Below, one piece after another: positions 1-8,510 of a stretch of 32,115 nucleotides of DNA. Each line of letters begins with the position of its first letter. Positions within the stretch are counted from its first letter, which is position 1. The translations under genes were made by a program, and so were the position numbers. Below the pieces are notes generated by a model that had not been told where the DNA came from, made no database searches, and worked only from the letters and a program-made list of their open reading frames with translations. Source of the DNA: Thermococcus sp. (GTDB taxonomy: Archaea; Methanobacteriota_B; Thermococci; Thermococcales; Thermococcaceae); contig NZ_JAMOQU010000065.1 in NCBI RefSeq assembly GCF_027063845.1, forward strand, positions 1 to 32,115, given 5' to 3'.

Positions 1-614
1 AAGATAACGAGGTTGCTCTCCTTAGCGAGCTCGACGAAGGCCGGGTCGTTGGCGATGAGGGTGGGAATCGCGTTGACGAATGCCGCACTGCCGACCTCCT
101 TGGCGTACTTGGCGGCGGCGTAGACGTAGACCTGAGTAGCCGTGACCCTGTCCTTCCTGTCCTCGGCGATGGCCTTCTCAAGCTCCTCCTTCTTCTCGAA
201 GGGGACGAAGGCCTCGGTGGTGCAGACGTTAACGAAGACGTCGGGCTTGAGCTCCTTCCACTCGCTGACGAGGTGCTCAACGGCCTCGCTGAGGGTCATC
301 TCGTCGTCGAGGCCCGTCGCTTCGAGCGGGAGGTTCCTGAGGCTTCCAAGGTGTATTCCCTTCCTGACGGTGATTCCCTTGAGGCTCTCCGGGGCCTCGG
401 GGTCATAGGCCTTGACGACCTCGTAGAGGTCCTTTCCGACCTTGGCCTTGTCAACGTCGTAGGAACCAACGATTTCGATGTCCTTAATCTTAATCGGGAG
501 CTCGTCAGCCAGCGGGACGCCGTAGGGCTCCATCTTTCCAGCCTTTATCTTCTCAAGACCGCTCGCGAATACGCTTGCAACGTATCCCTGGCCGAGTATA
601 ACAACCCTGACCAT
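1..614 (-). CDS. inositol-3-phosphate synthase, archaeal type (C-terminus outside window)
   Basis: Converts glucose 6-phosphate to L-myo-inositol phosphate with NAD, the first committed step of di-myo-inositol phosphate (DIP), the heat-stress solute of Thermococcales. The visible N-terminus starts MVRVVILGQGYVAS, a Rossmann dinucleotide-binding loop. Further in, an inositol-synthase-like segment contains VNVCTTEAF and AAAKYAKEVGSAAFVNAIP. About 204 residues are present; the family is usually near 360-390, so the rest lies left of base 1. The ATG at 614 has an ideal GGAGGTG site six bases upstream. It follows the IPCT/DIPPS gene by 43 bases on the same strand and is surely co-transcribed with it. 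Family assignment is firm; stereochemical naming (1-phosphate versus 3-phosphate) varies in the literature. Confidence 0.93.
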   Translation of the reverse strand, partial: MVRVVILGQGYVASVFASGLEKIKAGKMEPYGVPLADELPIKIKDIEIVGSYDVDKAKVGKDLYEVVKAYDPEAPESLKGITVRKGIHLGSLRNLPLEATGLDDEMTLSEAVEHLVSEWKELKPDVFVNVCTTEAFVPFEKKEELEKAIAEDRKDRVTATQVYVYAAAKYAKEVGSAAFVNAIPTLIANDPAFVELAKESNLVI

Positions 615-657
615 TTCACCCACCTCCTTTTCGTTGTTCTCAAATATTTTATAGTAG

Positions 658-1956
658 TTAAATAGTTTTTGGTCGCGAAACCTTTCTGGATATGAGGTAA
701 ACCGTCACCCCGACGCGGAGGTTCGTCAGGACTGCGAGGAGCGCGAAGAGTGCCCTAACGGATAGACTTGAAGGAACGAGCAGGAACAGCATCGTCAGGA
801 AGACCCTCTCGTCCCTCTTTCCGGGGAGCTTTCTGAGAGCTGGAACTTCCCGATATGCGTCCCTGCAGAAGGCCCCCTTAAAGCGCTCGGTCGAGTAGCT
901 CACCATGACCGAACCGAGCAGAGCTAAGAGCGCGACCAGATACCAGAGGGGCTCTTTCAGGGCCGAGTAAGCTAAGAGCGCGAGGAAAGAGCCGTCAACG
1001 TAGCGGTCGAGGATGGAATCCACGTAGCCACCGAGCCTGCTCGTCCTCAGCTGGGCCCTCGCGAGCTCGCCGTCAACGCCGTCGAGTATTGAGCTCAGCT
1101 GGTAGAGGATTCCAGCTAAAGGCAGGCTGACGAGCGTTAGGAAGGCCGAGAGCACGCCGAGGGCGAACGTGACGACCGTCATCTGGTTTGGAGTGACCCT
1201 CTCAACGAGGAGGTAGCTGATTCTCGTCGAGATTTTCCTGTTGAGGTGTCTGCTGATGAACCCGTCGCCGGTCCCCTTAACGGCCGTGAAGACGAGCATC
1301 TTTCGGGCCCTCTTGAGCTCCTCCGGCGTGTCCACGTCGGTCCAGCCGAGGCCGTCGACGAAGGTAACGGGAAGCTTAGCCCGCTCGACGACCTCGCTGA
1401 GTGAGTAATCACCGTCCCTCTCGTTTTCAAGCCCCTCCGTTACATCGAAAATCCCGTCGTCGAGGACGAAGAAGCCTGTATCAACCGCGTCCCAGTCCTT
1501 AAGGCCCTTCCCGATTCGCTCGACCCTTTTATCTTTCACCTTAACCTTCGTCGCCTCTTCAACGTCAATCCATCTCGGCTCTCTGTCCGCTATGAGGCCG
1601 TTTCCCCTTATTACCTCCGCAACGAAGGCCTCGCTGTAGACGTGGTCGCTCATGACGAGGACGAACCGCCCTGAGACACGGCTTTTGGCGAGGTGGAGTG
1701 AGTGCCCGTTGCCCTTCTCGGGCTCGGGGTTTATCACCAGCTCGGCGTTGAAGCCGTGCCTCTCAACGAACTCGCGGTAAAGGGGCGCGTACCGCTCGTT
1801 GGTGACGATTACGAACCTCTCAACGCCTTTTCTCTGGAGGAGGTGCATCGTTCGGTACAGAATTCCCCTTCCTGCAACCCTGACGAGGCCCTTTGGCCTT
1901 CCGCCCATCCTCGTCCCAAGGCCGGCCGCGAGAATCACTGCCGTTTTTGGGGTCAT
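658..1956 (-). CDS. bifunctional CTP:inositol-1-phosphate cytidylyltransferase / DIPP synthase
   Basis: Makes CDP-inositol from inositol phosphate and CTP, then condenses it with a second inositol phosphate to give phosphorylated DIP. The N-terminal half (about residues 1-220) is a sugar-nucleotidyltransferase fold with LAAGLGTRMGGRPKG near residue 10. The C-terminal half is a membrane CDP-alcohol phosphatidyltransferase with the D-G-x2-A-R-x8-G-x3-D-x3-D signature around residues 290-315 (DGELARAQLRTSRLGGYVD) and several hydrophobic helices. I chose the ATG at 1956 (MTPKTAV) because GGTGATG sits just upstream; in-frame ATG 1962 and GTG 1965 are alternatives. The fused form is typical of Thermococcus. 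It is first in the DIP operon, and a Phr-like element lies in its promoter. Confidence 0.93.
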   Translation of the reverse strand: MTPKTAVILAAGLGTRMGGRPKGLVRVAGRGILYRTMHLLQRKGVERFVIVTNERYAPLYREFVERHGFNAELVINPEPEKGNGHSLHLAKSRVSGRFVLVMSDHVYSEAFVAEVIRGNGLIADREPRWIDVEEATKVKVKDKRVERIGKGLKDWDAVDTGFFVLDDGIFDVTEGLENERDGDYSLSEVVERAKLPVTFVDGLGWTDVDTPEELKRARKMLVFTAVKGTGDGFISRHLNRKISTRISYLLVERVTPNQMTVVTFALGVLSAFLTLVSLPLAGILYQLSSILDGVDGELARAQLRTSRLGGYVDSILDRYVDGSFLALLAYSALKEPLWYLVALLALLGSVMVSYSTERFKGAFCRDAYREVPALRKLPGKRDERVFLTMLFLLVPSSLSVRALFALLAVLTNLRVGVTVYLISRKVSRPKTI

Positions 1957-2006
1957 CGGCATCACCTTTTTAAGGCCCTCGAAGAGGCCCCACCAGGAGA
2001 ACCGAG

Positions 2007-2033
2007 ATTAAATTAACCATAGGTAATTTAAAG
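2007..2033. promoter_or_regulatory. divergent promoter of the DIP operon and the DPH6-like gene, with Phr-like palindrome
   Basis: The 92-base gap between two divergent starts holds two A+T-rich TATA candidates: TTAAATTAA near 2008-2016 (plus strand) and TTTAAATTAC near 2024-2033 read on the minus strand. Between them, at 2014-2026, is TAACCATAGGTAA, which fits TAAC-N5-GTNA, the same pattern as the element at the phr start site. Phr is known to repress inositol synthase genes in Pyrococcus and Thermococcus; binding here is inferred from the sequence pattern only. Confidence 0.5.
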
Positions 2034-2048
2034 CTTTCGGTGGTGGAA

Positions 2049-2723
2049 ATGCGCGTGGCGGTCCTTTACTCGGGGGGCAAGGACTCGAACTACGCCCTCT
2101 ACTGGGCGCTGGAGCAGGGTTTTGAGGTTAAATACCTTGTCTCGATGGTGAGCGAGAGGGAAGACAGCTACATGTACCACGTGCCGAACATTCACCTCAC
2201 GGAACTGCAGGCGAGGGCGATAGGGATTCCCCTTGTCAAGGGCTTCACCAGCGGCGAGAAGGAGAAAGAGGTAGAGGACATGAAGGCAGTCCTTGAGGGC
2301 CTGAAGATTGACGGCGTCGTTGCAGGAGCCTTAGCCAGCGAGTACCAGAAGAAGCGCGTTGATAAAGTGGCGAGGGAGCTCGGCCTTGAGAGCTTCGCAC
2401 CTGCCTGGCACCGCGACCCAGTCGAGTATATGCGCGAGCTGATTGGAATCTTCGACATCGTAATGGTCGGCGTCTCGGCCTACAGGCTGGATGAGAGCTG
2501 GCTCGGCAGAAGGATTGACGAAAAGGCTCTGGAGGAGCTTGTGAAGCTCCACGAGAAATACGGAATTCACGTTGCAGGGGAAGGCGGGGAGTTCGAGACC
2601 TTCGTCCGCGACGCGCCGTTCTTCAAAGCCAGGATAGTCCTCGACGAGGTGGAAAAGAAATGGGACGGGTTTAATTATTCGGGAGTGCTTGAGGTCAGGA
2701 GGGCCCACCTTGAGAAAAAATAA
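2049..2723 (+). CDS. DPH6-like N-type ATP pyrophosphatase (diphthine--ammonia ligase family, COG2102)
   Basis: ATP-dependent amidation enzyme family; in eukaryotes DPH6 carries out the last step of diphthamide formation on elongation factor 2. The PP-loop SGGKDS is at residues 8-13 ([17 protein letters not shown]). The conserved C-terminal segment [10 protein letters not shown], typical of the DUF71 fold, is also present. About 224 residues, the normal length for the single-domain archaeal form. I prefer ATG 2049, because GGTGGTGG immediately precedes it; GTG 2040 lies inside that site. It is convergent with the lipoprotein gene, with only two bases between the stops. Part of COG2102 has been linked to cobamide metabolism, so diphthamide is likely but not proven. 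Confidence 0.85.
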   Translation: MRVAVLYSGGKDSNYALYWALEQGFEVKYLVSMVSEREDSYMYHVPNIHLTELQARAIGIPLVKGFTSGEKEKEVEDMKAVLEGLKIDGVVAGALASEYQKKRVDKVARELGLESFAPAWHRDPVEYMRELIGIFDIVMVGVSAYRLDESWLGRRIDEKALEELVKLHEKYGIHVAGEGGEFETFVRDAPFFKARIVLDEVEKKWDGFNYSGVLEVRRAHLEKK

Positions 2724-2725
2724 AG

Positions 2726-5269
2726 TCAGGACTTCACCCTGACCCAGAACCACGCCTTCGAGCAACCGCCCGAAACGCCGCAGCTCGGGAACTCAAGGCT
2801 CCACTCCTTGGTCGGAATCGCCGAATCCGGCTCCCAGTCGAAGTAGTCGTCGTCGAAGAGGAGCGTTATGGAAACCTGCCCCATCGGGTCGTCGTCGTTG
2901 CCCCAGTTTCCGGCATCCTCTTCCCAGCCGTCGTATTCGAGGTATAGGAACGGCACATCGGCCCTCGTGTGGCCTATGATTAGCATCTGGGGCCTTGTGG
3001 TGAACCTGTTGCCCGAGAGCACGCCCGACTTCGGATACCTATTGACGGGCTGAACCGGGACCATCGCGGTGGTTTGCTCCCGCGTTATGTCGGGCACATC
3101 GGCCACCTCCTCCGGCTTGAAGGAGATGAACCCGCTCGCGTAGAGGTAGTACTCCTCGTCGCCGAACTCCGTGTCCTTCGTGAACTGGACGGTGTCAAGG
3201 TAAGCCTGGAGCGTGTTGTAGCGGAGCGTCCTCGGGACCTCAACCTCCTGAACGAGGTAGGTAACCCTCATGTTGCCGTCGGCGGACCATACCTCAACGA
3301 GAACACCGTCGCGGTAGTTGCCGTTCGCGTCTATCGCGTAGCCGTTGTAGCCGACCGGATCGGGGTCTCCTCCGAGGTCCCTGACTATCGTTGAGCCCCA
3401 CCATTCGGCCGCACCCTGGCCGGTGACGAGCTGGTTGATGAACATAACCCCGTTGTAGCCGTACTTCATGGCCGTTCCTATTTCTCCGGTGGCGAGGCCC
3501 AGGGCGGCGTCAACCAGAAAACCGGCCCCGAGTGTGATGTATTCGCCGGGGTCGTCCAAGTCCCAGCCAGCCGTGTGGACGTAGATTTTCCTGTATTTTT
3601 TGACCTCCTCGAGGGGCATGGCAAATATCGGATAGCCGTTGATGAAGGGATAGCTCACGCTTATCGCCCTCTCGTCGTGGTATAAAAGCCGGCTGTGGTC
3701 GTTCGCCTCGACCCAGCGCTTTGCAGGGTAGCCGACGGCGTAAATCGGCCCGTACTCCCAGTCGAGGTCGTTTTCGTGCTCCCAGTAAACAGGGAAGGCC
3801 CACGAGACGAGCTGTATTTCGCCCTCCGCGCTGTCCTTGTTGCCCTTTATGTAAACGTCCTCGACGACGATGACGAGGTAGCGGTCAACGTCCTTGTCCA
3901 TGCTGAGCCCGTTGGTGGCGTTCACCCAGATGTTGCTGTGGGCAGGGAAGCGGGGCTTTAGCGAGGGGGCCTGAACTTGGCCCACGAACCAGAGGCGGAA
4001 GTAGCGCCAGGGAACGAGTGAGAAGAAGTTCTCGATGGTGAACTCGACGACGTGCCGGTCGTTTTCGATGTATGTACTCACCTTTCCCTCGCGGTAGACG
4101 CTCCCGTACGCGTCCCTCAACTTAAAGGAGTCCTCGTCAACGTAGGCAATCCAGTCGGCCTCGCCGTTGTCGGTGCTGTCAAAGAAGACCTTCATCGGCA
4201 TCATGTCGCGGTACTTCTGGTCATCAAGGTAGAGCCTTATCATCAGGTCGTAGCCCCTCGCCTCCATGTAGAGCTTTCCCTCCCGCGTAAAGAAGCTGGC
4301 CGGCGAGTAGTAGTCAATCCAGCCCTTCCCGGCCTCGATTACGAAGCTACCGGTGTAGGGGTAGGTGAGGCTTGGACTTTTATCGGTCATCGTGCTCCCA
4401 TAGATTCTAAGGTACACCCTCTCCGGGAATATCTCCGAGAAGTTCTCGATGGTGAAGCTCACCCGCCTTCCGTCGAGCTGAACGCTTCCATTCTGAAGTT
4501 CAACGGAACCGTTTCCAGTCAGCTTGTAGAGGGTGAAGCCCGTGGAGTAAAGGTGGAGCTCCCACATTCTCCCGAACTCGTCGCCTTCTTCAAAGCGCAG
4601 AACCGTTGGCTCGTAGACGTACTTCTTGCCGCTAAACATGTCTATGAAAACCGGAATGTGGACGTAGGCGTTGGCTAAACTCTCGTTCTCGAAGGTTATC
4701 GTGAACTTAACGCTCTTCCCGGGGTCGGTCGAGGACGTTAGGAGCGAGACCCGCTCTATTACCTTCCCGTTCGGCTCAAAGGCGTCGCTCCAGAGTGGCC
4801 CAGCGTAGGTAAAGTTAGCGGTGAGCCTGTAAACCGGGATTACAACAGGTTCGAGCGTGACGTTGAGAAGCCCTATCGAGAAGCCCGGCCCGGTTCCGTT
4901 CCCGTTGGTCTCCTCGGCCTCGCAACCGGAATCGGGGTCCGAGCTTTCATCGCAGAGAACCTCCCCGTCCTCGTCGTACTGAAGGCTTGCGTTCGATGAA
5001 GGCGTCTCGGTTGGCGTTGGTGTCTCGGTTTGGGTTCCGGTTTGCGTTTCCGTCGGCGTCTCCGTTGCGGTTGAAGTCTGGGTTTCCGTTGTAGTGCCCC
5101 TAGGAGAATCGGTCTCAGAGTGCGTTCCGACCCCCCCGGAAGATGAGCTTCCGGTATCGCCTTCCTCAGTTCCGGTCGGAACACCGATGCCGTTTCCGCC
5201 GAGACAACCGCCAGTCAGCACTAACCCTGTCAGAAGAAGAAGGAGCAAAACCCGTGAGAATTTTCTCAT
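2726..5269 (-). CDS. large surface lipoprotein with duplicated beta-type module, function unknown
   Basis: 847-residue protein exported and probably lipid-anchored. A Lys/Arg-started hydrophobic segment (residues 1-21) ends in TGGC, with Cys22 as the likely lipidated residue. A Ser/Thr/Glu-rich linker of repeated TETPT/TGTQ-type units follows (about residues 30-100). Beyond it are Tyr/Trp-rich, beta-looking regions. Two parts resemble one another: FTIENFSEIFP near residue 270 and FTIENFFSLVP near residue 408, each preceded by a similar charged beta segment. The end of the chain has two close cysteines (CGVSGGC). The ATG at 5269 is chosen because GGAGGTGTGT precedes it and it opens the signal; the frame extends 25 codons further upstream without a signal. 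It is divergent from an ABC exporter. I do not recognise the family; a substrate-binding or S-layer-associated role is possible. Confidence 0.75.
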   Translation of the reverse strand: MRKFSRVLLLLLLTGLVLTGGCLGGNGIGVPTGTEEGDTGSSSSGGVGTHSETDSPRGTTTETQTSTATETPTETQTGTQTETPTPTETPSSNASLQYDEDGEVLCDESSDPDSGCEAEETNGNGTGPGFSIGLLNVTLEPVVIPVYRLTANFTYAGPLWSDAFEPNGKVIERVSLLTSSTDPGKSVKFTITFENESLANAYVHIPVFIDMFSGKKYVYEPTVLRFEEGDEFGRMWELHLYSTGFTLYKLTGNGSVELQNGSVQLDGRRVSFTIENFSEIFPERVYLRIYGSTMTDKSPSLTYPYTGSFVIEAGKGWIDYYSPASFFTREGKLYMEARGYDLMIRLYLDDQKYRDMMPMKVFFDSTDNGEADWIAYVDEDSFKLRDAYGSVYREGKVSTYIENDRHVVEFTIENFFSLVPWRYFRLWFVGQVQAPSLKPRFPAHSNIWVNATNGLSMDKDVDRYLVIVVEDVYIKGNKDSAEGEIQLVSWAFPVYWEHENDLDWEYGPIYAVGYPAKRWVEANDHSRLLYHDERAISVSYPFINGYPIFAMPLEEVKKYRKIYVHTAGWDLDDPGEYITLGAGFLVDAALGLATGEIGTAMKYGYNGVMFINQLVTGQGAAEWWGSTIVRDLGGDPDPVGYNGYAIDANGNYRDGVLVEVWSADGNMRVTYLVQEVEVPRTLRYNTLQAYLDTVQFTKDTEFGDEEYYLYASGFISFKPEEVADVPDITREQTTAMVPVQPVNRYPKSGVLSGNRFTTRPQMLIIGHTRADVPFLYLEYDGWEEDAGNWGNDDDPMGQVSITLLFDDDYFDWEPDSAIPTKEWSLEFPSCGVSGGCSKAWFWVRVKS

Positions 5270-5380
5270 ATACACACCTCCAACCCAAACCTCGGCAAGA
5301 AAAGAAAGCCGCACAGGTTTGGACTGTATGTAGTAGGCACTCATTCTATTTAGGGCTTTTCATGAATGTCTCTTCACACA

Positions 5381-5395
5381 GAAAAGTTATTAAAG
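5381..5395 (+). promoter_or_regulatory. BRE/TATA for ABC exporter operon 1
   Basis: GAAAAGTTATTAAAG: a purine-rich BRE followed by TTATTAAAG. Start of transcription is expected about 25 bases on, near 5415, leaving a short leader that includes GGGTGGTG ahead of the GTG start at 5425. Confidence 0.5.
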
Positions 5396-5424
5396 AAAGT
5401 GCAGAATTTACCCCGGGTGGTGGT

Positions 5425-6186
5425 GTGATAGAGGTTGAGAACCTCGTCAAGCGCTTCGGCGGGAAGGTTGCTCTCAAGGGGATTTCCTTCACCGTCCGCG
5501 ACGGCGAAATCTACGGCCTCTTGGGCCCGAACGGGAGCGGTAAGAGCACCACGATGAGGATTCTGGCCGGGATTATCCCGCCGAGCGATGGAAAAGTTGT
5601 GGTCGAGGGGATAGACGTAGCCGAGAACCCGATTGAGGTCAAGCGGATAGTCGGCTACATACCCGAAACGCCTGTTCTCTACGAGAGCCTGACCCCGGTG
5701 GAGTTCTTCTCCTTCGTGGGGAGCATTAGGGGAATTCCAAAGGGGGAACTTGAGGAGCGCGTTGAAAGGCTTGTCAAGGCCTTCGGAATCGAGGAATACC
5801 TCGGCGAGCTGATAGGGACGCTCAGCTTCGGAACCCAGCAGAAGGTTTCGATAATAGCTGGTTTGCTTCACGACCCAAAGGCCCTAATCCTCGACGAGGC
5901 CATCAACGGCCTCGACCCCAAGAGCGCGCGCATAATGAAGGAGCTCCTCAACGGCTTCAAAGAGGAGGGAAAGAGCATAGTCTTCTCGACACACATACTC
6001 GCCGTTGCTGAGGCATTATGCGATAGAATAGGCATAATCTACAACGGCGAGCTGATAGCAGAGGGAACTCCCGAGGAGCTCAAGCGCTTCGCCCACGAGG
6101 AGAGCCTCGAAGACGTCTTCCTCAAGCTGACCGAGAGCCAGGAGGAGGTAAGCTCCCTCGTCAGGGCCCTAAGGGAGGCCTTCTGA
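5425..6186 (+). CDS. ABC exporter ATP-binding subunit
   Basis: 253-residue ATPase that powers the permease encoded next. It shows Walker A GPNGSGKST near residue 40, a divergent signature LSFGTQQK, Walker B ALILDEA with the catalytic Glu, the D-loop GLDP and the switch His in STHIL. Two-gene exporters of this type move drugs, peptides, ions or lipids; the substrate cannot be read here. The start is GTG 5425 with GGGTGGT upstream; the open frame runs on to 5143 but that part reads as antisense to the lipoprotein gene and lacks conservation. The stop overlaps the permease ATG by one base, so the two are translationally coupled. Confidence 0.9.
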   Translation: MIEVENLVKRFGGKVALKGISFTVRDGEIYGLLGPNGSGKSTTMRILAGIIPPSDGKVVVEGIDVAENPIEVKRIVGYIPETPVLYESLTPVEFFSFVGSIRGIPKGELEERVERLVKAFGIEEYLGELIGTLSFGTQQKVSIIAGLLHDPKALILDEAINGLDPKSARIMKELLNGFKEEGKSIVFSTHILAVAEALCDRIGIIYNGELIAEGTPEELKRFAHEESLEDVFLKLTESQEEVSSLVRALREAF

Positions 6187-7640
6187 TGGAGTGGGAGATA
6201 GTAAACGTCCTCTACCGAGAGATGACTTACAAGAGGCTGAGGGCCAACCCCCAGCTCTCAACGGACTGGAACAAGTTCATCAAGGCCTTCAAGCGGAGCG
6301 GGAGCCTCAAGAGAACCCTGCTGAGCCAGTCAATCCTTTTCGGCATCTTCGGCCTCATGCTCTTTCCGGGAGTCTACTATGTCAAAGACCCCTCAGGCTC
6401 GGCGGTAATCTACGCGAGCTACTGCCTGCTCCCGCTGATAATGGCCCTCTACGGAACGGCTGTTACAGCGCAATATGCCATCTCGCTTGGCCTCTTTGAG
6501 CCACTCCTCTCACTCCCGGTTCGTGTTGGAGGGAAGTACCTAAGTGCCCTGCTCCTCATAACGGAACTACCCTCTACCCTCTTCCTCCTCCCGCCGGCGG
6601 TGGCCCTATCCCTAAAGCTCGGGCCCGTTGCTGGAGTCCTCGGCTTCGCTTGGGCGTTAATGGGAGCTTTTATAGGCCACACCCTCGGCCTGCTAATATA
6701 CGACCGCTTTGGAAAGGCCTCCGGCGGGAAGTTCTCCGGCCTCAAAACGGCCTTCAAGGCCTTTGGAATACTCCTCGTGATGTCCCTCTTCTACGGCCTG
6801 AACTACCTCCAGCGCTACGTTGCAAGCCACTACGAAACGCTTAAGGGCGTTTTCGAGAGGTACTCAGTGGCGTATCCCTTCTCGGTCTCGACGGTCGAGA
6901 AGCCCCTCCTCTCGTTAGGCCTCCTGGCCGTTTACGGCCTTGTGATTGGAGCGGTCTACGTTTTAACGGTTAGAAGGCTCTGGAGAAGGATAAGCGAGGG
7001 AACGGCAACCGAGAGGAGAGGTGGCAGGGCGAGGCTCTCGCTCCACAGTCCGGCCCTGGCGCTGGCGCTCAAGGACTTCAAGATAGCGACGAGGAACACG
7101 TCCCTTTTAACGGGCCTGCTGATGCCTGTTGTGGTCATAATCCCATCCCTCGCCGGTGCATTGAAGTCGGGAAGCGAGGGCTCGGCCCTCGGTTTTGTCT
7201 TGGCCGTTGGCTGGACCTCCGCAATAGCGATAGACGCCGTTTTGAAGATAGACGGCAGGGCCTTTGAAGTCCTTCACTCGCTCCCGCTGAGCCTCAGGAC
7301 GTTTCTGAGGGGCAAGCTCGTGACTATGACCACAGTTCCGATAACGGCGGGCCTGCTGGCAGTTATGGGGCTCTCTCTCAGGAACCCGGGCTCCCTGAAG
7401 GTCCTTCCCCTCGCGCTCTTCCTGCCGGTCGCGACCGCCGGGACGACGCTGACGGTCTTTTACTGGGGAATTCGCGAGGTTGCACTACCCCAGACGACGT
7501 GGAAAAAGATGCTCCTGGCTCTGCTCGCGAACGGTATAATAATCGGAGGTACAGCGGGACTGTGGTACGTTGAGTGGTTCCTCTCGCTCCCCTTTGTACT
7601 CCTCGTTGATGTGCTGTTGCTCTGGCACCTCAGCAGGTGA
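6186..7640 (+). CDS. ABC exporter permease, multi-spanning
   Basis: 484 residues with roughly ten to twelve hydrophobic segments in two blocks, separated by a charged region (RRLWRRISEGTATERRGGRARL) around residues 260-285. Each block carries an L-P-L/V-S-L-R-like motif (LLSLPVRVGGKYL, LHSLPLSLRTFLRGK), suggesting an internally duplicated membrane domain. This is the pattern of ABC-2-like permeases. The ATG overlaps the ATPase stop (TGATG). The 3' end overlaps the convergent MTH938-like gene by 11 bases. Substrate unknown. Confidence 0.82.
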   Translation: MEWEIVNVLYREMTYKRLRANPQLSTDWNKFIKAFKRSGSLKRTLLSQSILFGIFGLMLFPGVYYVKDPSGSAVIYASYCLLPLIMALYGTAVTAQYAISLGLFEPLLSLPVRVGGKYLSALLLITELPSTLFLLPPAVALSLKLGPVAGVLGFAWALMGAFIGHTLGLLIYDRFGKASGGKFSGLKTAFKAFGILLVMSLFYGLNYLQRYVASHYETLKGVFERYSVAYPFSVSTVEKPLLSLGLLAVYGLVIGAVYVLTVRRLWRRISEGTATERRGGRARLSLHSPALALALKDFKIATRNTSLLTGLLMPVVVIIPSLAGALKSGSEGSALGFVLAVGWTSAIAIDAVLKIDGRAFEVLHSLPLSLRTFLRGKLVTMTTVPITAGLLAVMGLSLRNPGSLKVLPLALFLPVATAGTTLTVFYWGIREVALPQTTWKKMLLALLANGIIIGGTAGLWYVEWFLSLPFVLLVDVLLLWHLSR

Positions 7641-7986
7641 CGTGGAAGATTCCGAGAACTCTTTTCTTTTCGTTGAGCTCGTTGAATAGCTCCACCGCTT
7701 TCCTGGTGGGGAGCTCATAGACTTCTTTGTCCCTGACCAGCTCTCTGCTCCCTGGGAGTAGCGAGAGGTAACCGTAGTAGCCGGTGCCAACGATTAGAAC
7801 CTCAAAGTCCTCCGTCAAGTACTCCCTCAGCTCGTCAGAGTCGAGTTTGTGGCTCGTTCCGTGTTTGTTTTTGCTCAGCCACTTCTTCCTCTTCCCGACC
7901 CTTCCGCTCGGATAAATCACGATGTCATACTCGTAGGTTCTCCCGTCAACCACTATCCTCCCGAAGGAGGGATATTCGAGTTTCAT
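7630..7986 (-). CDS. MTH938/NDUFAF3-type small protein (DUF498)
   Basis: 118 residues. The pattern I-x-V-D-G-x-x-Y-x-x-D-I-V-I-Y-P near the N-terminus and the glycine-rich LIVGTGYYG in the middle are typical of the Mth938 domain, whose mitochondrial relative NDUFAF3 assists complex I assembly; the archaeal role is unknown. I start it at ATG 7986, with GGTGAG five bases upstream. A GTG at 7995 overlapping the Nudix stop is the alternative. It lies directly behind the Nudix gene and is probably co-transcribed with it. Confidence 0.82.
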   Translation of the reverse strand: MKLEYPSFGRIVVDGRTYEYDIVIYPSGRVGKRKKWLSKNKHGTSHKLDSDELREYLTEDFEVLIVGTGYYGYLSLLPGSRELVRDKEVYELPTRKAVELFNELNEKKRVLGIFHVTC

Positions 7987-7991
7987 AGCAC

Positions 7992-8504
7992 TCACCAGCA
8001 GTCCTTTGGGTGCAGTGCGTCCCTCAAAATCTTCGCGTGGTCAAAGGCCAGTGGAAGCTTCTCAACCTCGTCAATCGGGACGACGTAGACCTCTTTCGCA
8101 TCGTCGCCTGCCTTTAGCTCGCCTTCGCCGATGCAGAGAAAGGCGACCGAAACGGTGTGTCCCCTCGGGTCCCTGCCAGGGTCGGAGTAAACGCCCACCA
8201 GTCTGAGTATTCTGACGTCCAGGCCGGTCTCTTCCTTCATCTCCCTCTTCAGGGCCTCCTCAACGGTCTCGCCGTACTCAACGAAACCGCCGGGAAGGGC
8301 GTAGAAGTCCTTAAAGGGCTCGTTCTTTCGCTTTATGAGAACAACACCGCCCCGATAGAGTATGACGCCATCAACAGTGAGTCCTATGCACCGGTGGAGC
8401 TCGGCCTTGAAGCCGTGTTTTTCTGCGAGGACATTAACCTCCTCGCGGAATTCACTTATGTCTGCCCCCTTAGGGGCTTTGACGAGCAGAACGTAACGGT
8501 CCAT
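7992..8504 (-). CDS. Nudix hydrolase, ADP-ribose pyrophosphatase-like, with N-terminal extension
   Basis: 170 residues. The Nudix box is complete at about residues 72-96: G-x5-E-x7-R-E-x2-E-E-x-G, seen as GGFVEYGETVEEALKREM followed by KEETGL. Such enzymes cleave nucleoside diphosphate compounds such as ADP-ribose with magnesium. The first 45 residues (MDRYVLLVKAPKGAD...) are an extra segment of unknown role before the Nudix fold. The ATG at 8504 is chosen for its GAGGTGA site; the open frame upstream of it (to 8534) is occupied by the C/D box RNA. The Shine-Dalgarno bases overlap the D box of that RNA. Exact substrate is uncertain. Confidence 0.87.
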   Translation of the reverse strand: MDRYVLLVKAPKGADISEFREEVNVLAEKHGFKAELHRCIGLTVDGVILYRGGVVLIKRKNEPFKDFYALPGGFVEYGETVEEALKREMKEETGLDVRILRLVGVYSDPGRDPRGHTVSVAFLCIGEGELKAGDDAKEVYVVPIDEVEKLPLAFDHAKILRDALHPKDCW

Positions 8505-8510
8505 CTTTTT

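Noticed and set aside
5143..5424. N-terminal extension of the first ABC ATPase
   Set aside because: It overlaps the lipoprotein 5' end and both promoters; GTG 5425 has a ribosome site and the family's usual start.
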